A stretch of DNA of 64,000 nucleotides from Monarcha castaneiventris obscurior (taxonomy: Eukaryota > Chordata > Aves > Passeriformes > Monarchidae), in contig JAMPIT010000174.1 of NCBI GenBank assembly GCA_026261815.1, forward strand, positions 5,022,001 to 5,086,000, given 5' to 3'. This document shows positions 26,601 through 38,512 of the stretch, piece by piece (position 1 is the stretch's first letter; each line of letters starts with the position of its first letter). Position numbers and translations under genes: made by a program. The notes beneath the pieces are model-generated. The model did not search any database and had not been told where the DNA came from. It was given only the letters and a program-made list of their open reading frames with translations.

Positions 26601-29600
26601 TTTGTTGCTTTAGGCTGGGATTTTTAAATCCCAGTCTTTGTTGTTTTCCCAGCTTTGTTTGCTCAAGGCAAAGTGATTGTTGAATACCTCACACAGAGGC
26701 CCCTAATTCTGACTGGGACAGCCTGTAATATAAAACTTTAATGAGACACAGTACCAGTATGGAGAGGATATGTTATTACTGTCTTACTGCTGCTGGTATT
26801 TCACTAATTTTACCATATGGTCCATGTCTTCAGTATGCTATTTTCCTATAGTTTCAGCCCATATACCAAAGCATAGCAAGATGTACACTAAAGTCCACAT
26901 TTTGCTAGATTTGTTCCCCTGAAGATGTGTCCTGTCAGATCTGACCAGCCCCCAAAAAGCCACAGAAAACACACACATGATTTTCCTGGTTCTGAAGGCA
27001 GCATCATGGCTGGTTAAGCAAATTTCGTTTGACGGGCCTGACTGAAGGGAGGCGAGTAATTTCTGAAGCCTGGCTTGTAATGTAACTATCCCTGTCTGGC
27101 ATAAGCTCCTGGACTGCGGCTATTTTTATTATTCCTGTGTTCTAGCTGGAGATTTGATTGCTAAAGTCGGCTTTTGTGTCTCAGAAGTAAAGGGTTACTG
27201 CTGCGGAGCTGGCTGTGAGTGCGGCTCAGGCTCTGCAACTGCAGGATAGATGCGCCCTCCCGTGTACCAGCTCCGAAGTGTTTGCAGAGCCACAGCATTT
27301 GGACATCAAGGCAGCTCTCTAGACATTTGGAGGTTGGGGGTTTTGGTTCGTTTTGTTTTTTTTTTTTTTTTTTTTAACAGAATGTTGCCAAATAGCAACT
27401 CTGCAAAAACTATTGTTCAATCTGCCAGAATTTATTGATAAAAATTTAATTTGGAAAAAATGGAGAAGCTTAGATTTGCCAAACAGCAATAAAAATAGTG
27501 GGGTTGGGTCCTCCCCACACAGCTTTTTTTGCTTATGCAGAGAACCCCAGTCAGAACAAACAAGGGTACATCCCCAAGAGCTTTTGCTACTCCCAAAGAT
27601 GGTCTAATAAGACTTTATACATCCACCTTTCATAAAATCAGTAAAATTTCTGTCAAATAGAGCAGGGTAAAGAAATAAATATTTCAAGGTGGCAGTCACT
27701 TTGCATGAACTTCTTTAAAGGAGTGTAGCCCCAGCTGTACATTTTAATTTCAGGGAACCAGCAGAGTTTAGCTAGAACCACTGAGAAACCTTTTAATTTT
27801 TACTTACTTTGATTTTGATACCATCATTGCTGCATTGATTCGCCACAAAACATTGAATCAAAATAGTGGCCATCTGTGTACAACAATGGAAATTACTGTG
27901 TTTTTCAAGAGTCTGTGTTTCTTCCTAAAATATGAGAGCACATTATTAAATTGTAAGGTATCCACATTACAGAGCTGTAGTACAAGAATCTCTAAACTGT
28001 GCAAGAGAGGTTTATCATTGGCAAAGAAAAGGTCCTGAAGATAATTCTGCTTCAAGTAGCAGAAGACTTATGTCAGCTATTTCTTTATATTTTCCCTCAT
28101 CAATGGCATGGAGTAGGAAGGGGAGGTATTCCTATTGCCCATTTCCATGTAGCTGACTAATTCATCTCAGTTCTTGGCACAAATCTTCCCCAGTGACTGG
28201 GAGCACAACACAGGTTGGAGGCTGTCTCTGTGTCTTTGTCTCTTCATGGTCCCTGGAAGCAACTTACAGAGATCCTCTGAGCAATGTAGGCAGTAAACTG
28301 GCTGTTTAAAGGTGGGTACTGTGAAAAATACCTGTTGGGCGACAACAGAGCTGCTTCAAAAATATATTTTGCCTTCCCTCTTTCCTTACCCTGCTGTCCA
28401 AGGCAATCAAATGGTCAGTATCTTTATTTGGTTAGAGATGTACGGGACTGCTTTCCTTTCAACAGATTATCCAGTCAGATTAATTTTTGTCTATTCTTTT
28501 TTTTCCTTTTCTCTTCTACAGGAAGGAGTGTTATTTCTGTCTTTGGATAGTTTTCAGGCTATTTCTCTTCATCTCCTATTGTAGGTAGGGAAATTTCAGA
28601 TGTATTTTGTTTCCGTTGATCTATTATGCCTAGTCACCATAAATTTCAATGTTCTTCCTCTGCTGCATTTGTTCCATCAGTTGTCTTAACTGGCAGTTTC
28701 TTTAATAGTCCTTGTTCACGTATGAGATTTTCATAGCTTTGAGCTACTTCATTTCTCTAGAGAGAAAATTAATTTGCACTTTAAACATAAGCAACACTTA
28801 GTCCCCATTCAGGCACTGGCAGCTCTTATGCTCTGGGCTGCCTCAGATCTATCAGGCTTGTTGTTGGTTTTTTTGCCCAAATTTGTTTCTTTCCTTTAAT
28901 AAAAAAGAATCTTACTGGAACCTGGTTTCAGGTCCTTAAATGACACTTCCTTTCACTCAGGCCAACCACGAAAAGAAACCTACCAATTATTTCTGAAGTT
29001 TAAATCACTTCCTTTTCAATAAGCCAGAAGCTGATGCTGTATCGTTTTCTCATTCTCTAGCTCCTGTTAGTGTGCCTTAAAAGCCAGTGGGGGAAAAAAA
29101 AAAGCTTATAAAGATGACTATATAAAAGTGGAGATTGATATTTTTGCCATTACTTAATTCTCAAATATATTTACTGTATGCAATATAAAGTTACCACATA
29201 ATATGACACAATAAGATTGGGAAGATTCTTTTACAGTTTTAATACCTAGGGCCCAAAATTGGATTTGACAAAACATTCAAGAGTACACACAAATGTTTTG
29301 CAGAGTTGTTTTTTGAACTGAGTTTAAAACCTAGCTAGTAGTATTTATTAGTCTCCAAGAGATTGTCCAAGACACATGCTGGCCCTCAGGATCCCAAAAC
29401 TGTACTGTTTGAAACCAAACTTCTATTTGTTTGGGCTGTATCAATCCATAGGTATCATTTATAGGTAGTTTGGATGAGTTCCATGACATTTTAGCAGTTA
29501 TGGCATCTATTCCCTCTAACCACCCTTTTCCTCCAACCATTTCTGGTATCTCCTAAGTTAGAGGAAAGTTGGCTCTGTCCTGCCTGTTAGAAAGGAGTCT

Positions 29601-31230
29601 AAGAAAATCTACATAAAGAGCCCAGAGCAGTCTGAGGAACTGAAGCAATAATTCATAATGAAAAGAGGCATCTTCACAATGTTCCTGCTCAATAAAACTT
29701 GATGTATTTTCCCCTAGCTCTACTTGATAATTTGAAATTAAGAGAGTACCAGTGCTGTCTTACAGAAACTTTCTACATCAATACTTTACAAGAACATCGT
29801 ATAAAATATAATCAGTGTATGCAAGTAGCAAGACAAAAGATTGATGTTACTAATTTAGTTGAGAAACAACAATTTAAAGTGGACTGGTTAGGCTCGGATA
29901 CAGAGATGGGTCTCTAAACTAAAGAGAAGATGGCATGGAAACTTGCCATTTCTGAAGCCCTCTGTGGCAAAGTTTGCCTTTTCTCCTGACATGGTAAAAA
30001 AATACAACCCCATTCATAAAAATGAATGCAAGGATTAAAAGAGCTCTGTGAGCTAGTCTAATCTCTAATATGCAGACACTGTGTGTCACCTCCTGTCACA
30101 TGCAAGTACTTCTCAGATAGATGTTGGATTCATTCTAAACTTCAGCAATAGCCTCCAATTTTTCCATTGCTAATACTGTTGCTTTATATCAGTGTCCTTC
30201 AACAACAGTTTCACAACAATAGAGTTATTTTGTTTTTCCCAAGGATTGATAATATGTTACTGGTGGGTTACTAATTTGGGGGGGTTGTTTACTTTTGTTT
30301 TAATAAGGAATACATTCAGTCAGGACACAATCAGGCCATTTTGTTGCTAACATACTGTGTTCCCAAGAAACATGCTGGTATATGAAGTGAATGTATTTCA
30401 CACTAATTTGTGGATTGGAAATCTGGTCAGCTAAGCAGGGCCTCCTCTGGACATTTGTCAAGTCCTCAGTCCCTGTCAGATATCACCATCCCAGCCAACA
30501 CTCCCTGTAGTGCTCCACACATTCCATTCTGTGAGGTAGGATCTTTATCTTCCTTACTGTCTGGAAAACAGATTATACAGTTTGGATGCTACTTAAGTAG
30601 GAAGAGTAAACCCTACCATTACTATTACTTTTGGTTAGACAGAATGGGAATTTGTGTTCTATACATTTTACTTAGCAGTCTATAACGTTTATTTACATAA
30701 CAAGTGGTAGGAAGAAGATCACAGTGCAAAGATTCCATTTTAAAATGAAGTAATTTGTCAACATTTGCTTTTCCACTCATTTCAATTTGCATGCAAGGAT
30801 ACTAAGTTTTATCTCTGGCTGTGCTACAGGGCTATAGTTTATTCACAGCAGGAGAGAGAGCAAATATAAACAGCAAGCTAATGGGCTGAGCCACCATCTA
30901 GCTGGAGAGAAAGCTTGCCTTAGGTTGATGTCACAGTACAGTAGCTGCAGCAAACATGTCGATGTGAGCTGCAGATTATAACTTATTTGGGCCATGAGAA
31001 TGAATATAAGATTTGAAATTCAAGTGTGCCTTTTAAGAATGTATCTGAGACAGCTTGTGATTCTTTCTAATTTATGCAGAGAAATGCCGTTTCAAACTGC
31101 AATTGTAGCAGCCACTTCAAAATACCAAACTGGTAATGTTGACATCTGCCTGTAGATGTCCTCTATTTGTCCTCTAGGCTCCTTTAGTGCCAGTGAAGAG
31201 ACGGAGAACTTTTTGGGTGTCACTCATTTA
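17646..31230. other. Gene-free stretch of about 13.6 kb
   Basis: No host gene is supported. It holds A- or T-runs (22969-22984, 27357-27376), a CpG cluster at 27025-27347, and many short open frames of the size expected by chance. Two frames look slightly better but remain unconvincing: 25322-25705 (plus, 127 codons, GTG start, no splice context) and 29702-29917 (plus, behind a pyrimidine tract ending in AG at about 29717). Confidence 0.45.
27025..27347. promoter_or_regulatory. CpG cluster, possible enhancer or distal promoter
   Basis: I count about 11 CpG dinucleotides in roughly 320 bp, while neighbouring kilobases have very few. The block contains a MEF2-like CTATTTTTAT at 27120-27129. 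It ends before a T-run of about 20. CpG retention in a depleted background can mean an unmethylated regulatory element, or a GC-rich transposon remnant. No gene start can be seen next to it. Confidence 0.3.
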
Positions 31231-31765
31231 GAATCACAGAATCATACAATGGCTTGGGATGGAAGGGACCTTAAAGATCATCTAGTTCCAAGCCCTCTAC
31301 CATAGACAGGGACACCTTCCACTAGACTGGGTTGCTCAATGTCCTATCCAACCTGGCCTTGAGCACTTCCAAGGAGGAGGCCTCCATAGCTTCTCTGACC
31401 AAACTGTTCCAGTGCCTCATCACCCTCACAGTAAAGAATTTCCTCCATATATCTAACCTGATTTTCCCCTCTTTCATTTTGAACCCATTACTCCTTGTCC
31501 TGTCACTACAGCTCCTGATGAAGAGTCCCTCTCCAGTTTCCCAGCTGCTATGAGGTCTCCACATAACCTTTTCCAGGCTGAACAGCCCCAGCTCCCTCAG
31601 TCTGTCTTCAGAGTGGAGGTGCTCTGGTCCCCTTATAAATTTCATGTCCCTCCTCTGGACTTGCTCCAAAAGTTCCATGTCCTTCATATGTTGGGGGCAC
31701 CAGGACCTGGTTCTGGCACTTGGCACAGTCCAGGGGTGTACTCAGAGGCAGAGGCGATGGCACCT
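31231..31765 (-). mobile_element. CR1 LINE, 3' portion, minus strand
   Basis: It begins (in reverse) with the CR1 tail 'gaatcacagaatcatac' at 31231 and runs about 535 bp into the region coding the reverse transcriptase C-terminus. One minus frame is open for 134 codons (31322-31726) and keeps the usual CR1 ORF2 ending (RLDIWRKFFTVRVMRHWN is visible). That makes this the least decayed CR1 copy here, although it is 5' truncated. The SINE follows within a few bases. Confidence 0.9.
31322..31726 (-). pseudogene. CR1 ORF2 C-terminal remnant
   Basis: A 134-codon frame from the extreme C-terminal part of the CR1 ORF2 polyprotein, downstream of the catalytic reverse transcriptase motifs. The endonuclease and catalytic RT domains are absent because the element is 5' truncated, so it has no activity. 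It is open only because the insertion is fairly young or lucky; it is not a host gene. Confidence 0.75.
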
Positions 31766-31769
31766 TGAA

Positions 31770-31907
31770 GGGCCTGAGATCAGCTCAGGTGGCTGGAGCC
31801 TGGTGCAAATAACACCCAGGTTGTGGGTTCAATCCTGAACAGGCCATTCATGTAAGAGCCTTCATGATCCTTGTGGGTCCTTCCCAGCACAGAACATTCT
31901 GTGGTCT
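31770..31907 (+). mobile_element. tRNA-Ile-derived SINE with CR1-like tail (TguSINE1 type)
   Basis: The first ~75 bp follow a tRNA-Ile gene: a GGGCCTGA start, an A-box-like AGCTCAGGTGG (31782-31792), TGGTGCAAATAACACC around the anticodon arm, a B box GGTTCAATCC (31826-31835) and a closing AGGCCA. The tail (31860-31907, TGATCCTTGTGGGTCC then ACATTCTGTG) matches the 3' end of a CR1 subfamily, which would let CR1 machinery mobilise it. From knowledge of avian repeats this is the passerine SINE. It is a diverged copy, not a functional tRNA gene. Confidence 0.85.
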
Positions 31908-34900
31908 GGAACTGAAGACCTGATTGTCTCCATTGGCTGGAAAAGGAGTGTGAGCAAAGCTCAGATGTAGATGTCTCTCCATTTCTGATATACTGTAAGA
32001 CTGGGGAGATAATAACTTGCATAAATAAGCAAAGTTACTACTTAACCAACCCTAAATCTTACGTTGTCCACTGACATCCCCGTCAGAACAAATATTTTGT
32101 GCTTACTACATTTCATGGGGGATGTTTGTTGGATTCGGGTATCCTTTGTGGGCTACAAGTATCAATTTAACTTAAATTGATAGGAAAATTGAATAATATT
32201 ATATATGCATATTATATAAAAATATATTATTTTCAGAGCATTTCCATAATGAATACAAGTTTCCAAAACAAAACAGGTGTTCTTGGATGAGGAAAGATGG
32301 ACTTTTTTCTTATTATTTTTTCATGGATAACAGAGACAATATTATCCAGCATGATTTGAATTATTTGGAGTAGCTATTACAACCCAGAGGATGACTGCAC
32401 ATGCAACAACAGGCTGGCCCTTACCATCAAAACATTCACATAAAGTTTTTTTACTGAGAATGAGATGGCTGCTTCACCTGAATGTGAAGAAGTCTGATGT
32501 CCTGTATTTGCTGACAGTGATGAAGAGAAAAGTATTCCTTTTTAAAATTTATATAGAATTTTTCACTGATGCAATAACAGTAAAATATCTGGGGAAAAAT
32601 ATAACAGTAAAATTTTTCTTTACTGATATGCCAACTTTATTCATTTCTGCATGCAAAAACTGAATTATTTATTTGCATGAGGCAATTTATTCTATACAGT
32701 TGCAGCAAATACTTGTTGATGTCTTAGGAAAAGTTTTTACTTGATCAGGTAAGTATAGGACTAAATTTCTTTCTCCAGATATATAGTTGATTGTTAACTA
32801 TAGTCTGAAAGTGCTTCTACAAGCACAGATTTGAGCTGGAGCTATAGATTTATTTTTTGACCACAAGAGATGAAAAATTACAAAGTCTGTTCACTGTTTG
32901 AATGACATTTTATGAGTGAGATAGCCATCTAACTATTGATAAGCCTGGGTATCTCATTACCTCCTGTGAGCTGTCATGACAGCTATGTATTTTTTGATTG
33001 AATGGGCTGGTAGCAGGAACTGTTCACTGGAAATCTCAGATCTTTCTGGAGGAAGATGGAAATATATGAAAATACACAAGCTGAATTTCAAAAAAGTTCT
33101 ATGTGAGAGACAGCACCCTGAGTTTGAGGATGAAGTTGTCTAAATATCCCAAGAGGCACATTTTTTCCTTTCTGGAAATCAGAAATTAATGGGAATAAAA
33201 TTCTTTTATTCTCCCTGTTTGGTTTTGTTGGTTTGGGTTTTTTTTTTTTCTTCTGTTGCTCTAAATTTCAGAATGCTCTTCTTCCCATGAGGAGGATCTC
33301 TGAGTATGCACAGATAAGTGACGGTTGGATAAGATATTTCTGGAATAAAGTGGATTGGGTCCCCAAATCCAGATCTCACAGAAATCAGGTCTCAGTCCTG
33401 AAGGATTCATAACAGGAAAGTCAGAGAAATATGTATACTAAATCTTGATTGATTTGATAACAAAGACAGACCATCAGACATTGCAATAGACTTCTGCTAG
33501 AAATTTTGGCCATTTCTGACTTACCTTTCTAGACAATTCTGTACTAGGAACAAAATGAATACCTGTGCTGTAGTTCAGACTTTTAAGCTTGTGCCTGGAG
33601 CGTAAGTTTCCAAGCAGCTCCGTCCATATTGATTACAATTTCAGACTTTATTTTTTCTGATGTGGAACCTTGACTACAAGAATAAACGTGGAAGTCCAGT
33701 TCAAACAACTAATGCACTGTGCACATTAATTCTCCTTTGGAAGATTGTACGGAATTCTTGTGGCCAAAAAAAGCCCAAGTTTCAGAGCACCTGTCTCTGA
33801 GAGACTTTCTGTAGCATCACATCTCTCAGCCTCTCATTTCTGGCATATGCATTGACTCTACTGTGGGCTCCATACAAAAGACTCCGAAGTGTTAAAAGAG
33901 TCTTTGATATGGTGCCATAGCAATTTAATTATTTTCCCCCATGCTGCCTCAGCTACACTAAGCTTAAGGAATTAGATGGGATGTAAGATTTTAGCTTTAA
34001 CTTATAAAAATGCAAATGATCTGGAATTAAATTGCTCAGGAACTTGACTCTCCATCATACAGAAGTGATAAGAAGCACTTGAACTGCACTTCTTTCCCAT
34101 GGCACAGAATTCTGCCTGAGTGATCACTGGACTGGGAGCTGTTCCACCTCACCTCTTCCTATCTCCAAAGAATTTAATGTGCTACAAAGTACTTATCTTC
34201 CACCCCACTCTGTTTTCAAGGAGGAAGTCACCTGAAGTACAGATCAGATTTTTAGAAAGTCCTTTCTGTTGTACTTCACATTTATATCCATGTAAAGTCC
34301 TCCATCTGCCCAGAATATCAGTTTTCCAGAGCTCCTTCTGCACAAGAAAATCCACAAATAGCTTTCAGCTTTGTCTACCAGCACATACCTTGTGACACCT
34401 TGGGCCTTTACTCCACCTTCTTGATCTCTTCTGCTTCTGAAAAAACAATTTAAAAGATCTCCCACTGCTGATTTTATGCAGGATCTTCAGAGGATTATAG
34501 CAGATGAAGAAACACAAATTTTATTCAATGTGAGAAACCAGCATGATTACAATTCATTGTCATTCAAGCACATAACAGATAGATTGCCTCTGCTTCCCTG
34601 CCTCTTTTCCCTGAATGTGGTGTGGAGTTTTAAAGAGAGAAGTTACTGTCTTCGCCTTCCTCGTATATTTTCTCACCAGACACACTGGATTATTGGAAGT
34701 GTCCCAGTAGCTTCCTTGACATAAGGGACTTTAGCTTCATATATATATGTGTGGGTATATATATATATATACACACACATATATGTATACAGGACATCTC
34801 CCTCTGATTGTTCATCTGCTTCAACCATCTTAGTTTCCTGATGTTATTGACCTCATCACCTGTTTACTGTTTCCCCACTATGAGCTGAAGATTCCCCTCC

Positions 34901-35294
34901 TCCCCAGAGAACCATACTGAATTCACCCCCAGAGCCATACTGAATTCTGTGTTTCCTTTGCCCTGATTTGCTCCACCTTCTCTTCAGTTTAGTTCTGCTG
35001 TGGTGTCAAATCTATCTACATCTGCTTTTTCCAGAAAATGCTCAGTACCCTGCATGTACATGGTCTATGCACAGACACACCCTTGGAACTGGCTTGTATT
35101 ACCAACTTGCAAAACCTGCAAGATGCGCGGGCAGAGAGTGGCAGAAATGTAGCTGAGACCTGAGGCTCTGTTAATGCATTTCCTCTTGTGATAAAGGCTT
35201 TTGAGGCTGTAAAACAGAAACACACCAAATCCATGCTTTGGCGTAGGGTGCAACATTGAAGAAAACAATAAACAGAAGCTTTCCACTCTATATA
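31908..35294. other. Non-coding spacer before the AT-rich compartment
   Basis: AT-leaning DNA with a dinucleotide microsatellite at 34737-34790 and a T-run at 33238-33250. Open frames at 34120-34395 and 34968-35303 lie on overlapping strands and show no splice structure. No gene is supported. Confidence 0.45.
34737..34790. repeat. AT/AC dinucleotide microsatellite
   Basis: Alternating (AT)n broken by GTGTGGG, then (AT)n and (AC)n ending ATATGTATAC. Its near-symmetry would let it form a cruciform or hairpin. Confidence 0.85.
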
Positions 35295-38200
35295 GCACTT
35301 CATAAATACATGTTTATTTCCTCATCTTTCATCAGTTTTACAGTTTTAACCAGTCCTCAGTGGTAATGTTTGTCAGAAGCATACAATAGAACTTCAGATT
35401 CTTCTACTCTGTAGTTATGAAATTAAAAACAAATTAACAGGCCTTTCCATATGGAACTGTGCCAAAAAATAATGAAACTAATTTCTTATAACATATTACA
35501 GAGTTACATAAGATTTCAACTTACATTTCTATCTTACTCCATGTACTGTATTTACACAGTTAACTAATTTATTATTTACATTTTTCAAATTCTGTAGTCA
35601 TAAATCTTTTTATATTGTACAGTCTAGTTTAAACTTTTATTACAGAAATTATTTAACACGCATTTTAGACACTGCAATTTCAATATTTCACATGAGTTCT
35701 AGGAAATTACTGCCTGGTTTCACTAGTGATGTGTCAAGATGCCTCCTTCAAAAGAAAATACATATTACAAAGGAATTTTATAATATTCAGAATCTTGAAT
35801 TTTGAAAAAGCTAAGTACATGGGATGTAATAATGATAATGCTATTTCCTTTTCTCTGCAATATTTTGTTTGGAATGACATTTTACCTGAGATGTAAAATT
35901 GTTAAATGTGTGGGCTTTTGATAAAAATTTGAAATTTTACATAAATGTTGGCCTTCTATTTACTGAGAACTATGCCTATCTGTATAGATATATAAATTTT
36001 ATTTATATACCTATATCATATTTTCCAGAAAAGTCTATATCTACATAAATAAACACTGGTATTATATTAGGAAACTTCCCACTATCCTTAAAAAGCAATG
36101 TGCTCAAGTACAATATTCAACTTCTGACGCAGACACAATAGTAAATGTGACCTCTAACGGTAATACTTCCTTCCAAGGGAAGTAGGAGGTACCTGTTGAA
36201 TTTGGAAGACATGGCAGACAACTTATGTGGACCCAATGACGGAAATATATATCCAGTCCCAAAAATGTTATGCAGGAGCATCTGACACAGCAGACAACTT
36301 TGGGTCAACTTTCCATGTTACATGTAACTACCTAAATAACATCTTAATAGAAAAAAGTTAATTATAGAAAACCCTTACAACAGTTAATGCTGTGTTGTCT
36401 TCTCTCGTTACAATAATATGCATTTCTATTAACAAATGGTTGCAGATACTAAGTTTAAAGCAAATGGTCATAAATTTCATGTTTCCTTTATTCTGTTATT
36501 GGTAGACACTGTTAGGCACGATATGACATTCTTTGTAAACATAAATTTTGATACATTAGACCACAAACTGAAGTTACAGAAAGCAGTACACAGACACGTA
36601 AGAAGCACAGATCCACTACACATTCCAGGCACAAATGCAGCCATCTGGGAGGCCTGACCCTGTATCCATCACAACTGAAACACCCGGCTGACACCAGTGG
36701 AAAAGAAATGCACCCTAATTGCCAAACACTCCTGCTTCTATTGAAATAATTCTTTTTTTTCTCTTCTACCAAAGATTTCATATACTTTTAAAATATAGAT
36801 GGTCTCATAATCACGTGTTGGTAAAAACGTATTTTACTTTATTTACCCTGAAACACCTAACTATTTTGAAGTCAGTGTCAAGAACTAAGGCCCCTAAAGC
36901 AAGTAATGTAACTAACACATTCAGAAAGCTTTCTTCAAAATATGTATCTACATATTTTTCACAAATTGAAAATAATTTTCCAATAACAAGTCATATGAGA
37001 AAATCTCTTGAAGGTTTTTTATTTCCCAAACTTAAAAGTGCATTACATTTCCTGTGCAACGTTGTGCAACTCAAGAACCAAACTGAGGAATAGTAAGTCT
37101 GAACTTTTAAGTATATTGCTTATTGCAACTCTCACCCTTCATAACCTGTATGTGTATGGTAGGCACAAATTAATATGAGTTATTTACATCCAACAGAAAA
37201 AAATTAGAATTCTTATCAGAAAATATTTCTTGAAAGAAATAGTGCACTTAAATTATGTAAGTTTTAAGAAATTATTCAGTATCCCATGGTTATATGAAGA
37301 AACATTAATTTTAGTCTATAAACTCATAGAGGATTTTTGTTCTGCTAATGACCCACGAGCAATCTGAGTATACAGTTACTGTTATTGTGAACTAGCTCTC
37401 TTCCTCTGAATAATCAGGAAAAAAAGGTATTAAATTATTAAACAAAAAAGCTTTGGAAAGATATATTAATTTTCCTTTTCTAACTTGCTAGAAATGGAGA
37501 ATAAGGCAACAACTGAGATAAAAATATATCTTGCTTTGTAAACCAAGCTTCTTAATACATTTCTTAAAAGTGAACTTCCATGCTGAAAAATTGCAAGGCC
37601 TTAAAAGAGAAACATTAATTACTTTGACAAGACCATGCCTTCTGTTTAATTCATTATTTTAAAGCACTCCAAAATACATTGAGAGGGATTTATTTTAGTG
37701 TAATAGATGAGTCTTCAGCTTTAAGTAACTCCTTTTTATGGCTAAAAAGCTTCTATAGCATCCTTCAAGACTGAATAATGTTTAGAAAAATGCCACCAGC
37801 TTCCATTACAGTCTTCTATATTCTTATATTATGGAAGTATTCTAACCTGATTCCATAGAAAAACAACAGATGGTGTGCTAATATCTTTTGAGTGTCTTTT
37901 GAGTTATAACCAGATCCTAAAACACAAGCCTTGCTGTCTCATATGGTCTTTATGATCATGGAAAAGTTCTTTTTTGCCACTCAAAGTAGATAAATGTCAC
38001 TGACCAAAACTGGCTGATAAAGTAATGGCAGGTGACACAGAAGTAATGACAAAATCATTCCATAAGTAGTTTTAAGTCTAAAGTACATAGAAAAATTGCT
38101 TAACATAAATTAGACTACAATTCTCCTATTTAGAGAAGGGGAAAAAAGAAGAAAATTATGTTATAAGACTTCTGAACTCATTTTTCATGCTGAGCAAAAA

Positions 38201-38404
38201 AATTCACTTTTAAGTTCATTCAGTGCTCAATATCCTGCTTTGTCCACTTCTTTGGTATTCTGTTCTCATTCTGAAAATTCTAACAGAATTTTAATGGTCA
38301 TCTTACTTCAAACGAAAGAGCAGTGAGCTGAAAGCACAACCAGAACAACAGATGCCATAATACTGCAGAACACGTTGGTTCTAATGGTTTCTGTCTCTTT
38401 ATAT
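35295..38404 (-). other. Possible 3' UTR of the minus-strand gene
   Basis: About 3.1 kb of repeat-poor AT-rich sequence directly downstream (minus sense) of the stop codon at 38405-38407. It ends just after an AATAAA at 35313-35318 (minus). Composition changes to ordinary spacer at about 35,290, which fits a transcript end there. There are many ATTTA-like elements, as in regulated 3' UTRs, though AT-richness alone yields these. Other AATAAA signals inside could give shorter forms. It depends entirely on the terminal exon call being right. Confidence 0.3.
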
Positions 38405-38512
38405 TCATTTCTTGTAATGATTGGGGGCATCCGCAAATGCAAACTTCAGTCTGTAGGCCTCTGCTAGGAGTACACTGATGTCTTCATTTCCCCAGTGTAC
38501 TGTGGGCAAATT
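38405..38512 (-). CDS. Candidate terminal coding exon, unidentified protein
   Basis: On the minus strand a TTTTTACAG acceptor (intron end at 38513-38515) opens a 108-nt block: 35 codons and TGA, phase 0. The peptide contains TVHWGNEDISVLLAEAYRLK and ends NHYKK. The block is clearly richer in GC than its surroundings and the code reads like an ordinary soluble C-terminus, with an amphipathic helix around AEAYRLKFAFADA. No family came to mind that I would name. Against it: a 35-codon open frame can arise by chance. For it: acceptor, composition contrast and the long AT-rich downstream region agree. Confidence 0.4.
   Translation of the reverse strand, partial: NLPTVHWGNEDISVLLAEAYRLKFAFADAPNHYKK

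Noticed and set aside
29702..29917. Protein-like plus-strand frame behind a pyrimidine tract ending in AG
   Set aside because: A possible last exon, but no upstream plus-strand exon or downstream UTR signal could be tied to it. It needs homology or RNA evidence.
31770..31845. tRNA-like sequence with A and B boxes
   Set aside because: It is followed by a CR1-like tail and the arms no longer pair cleanly, so it is the head of a SINE, not a functional tRNA gene.
36436..36781. Opposing 73- and 89-codon frames
   Set aside because: They lie within the proposed 3' UTR, overlap each other on opposite strands and show no motif.
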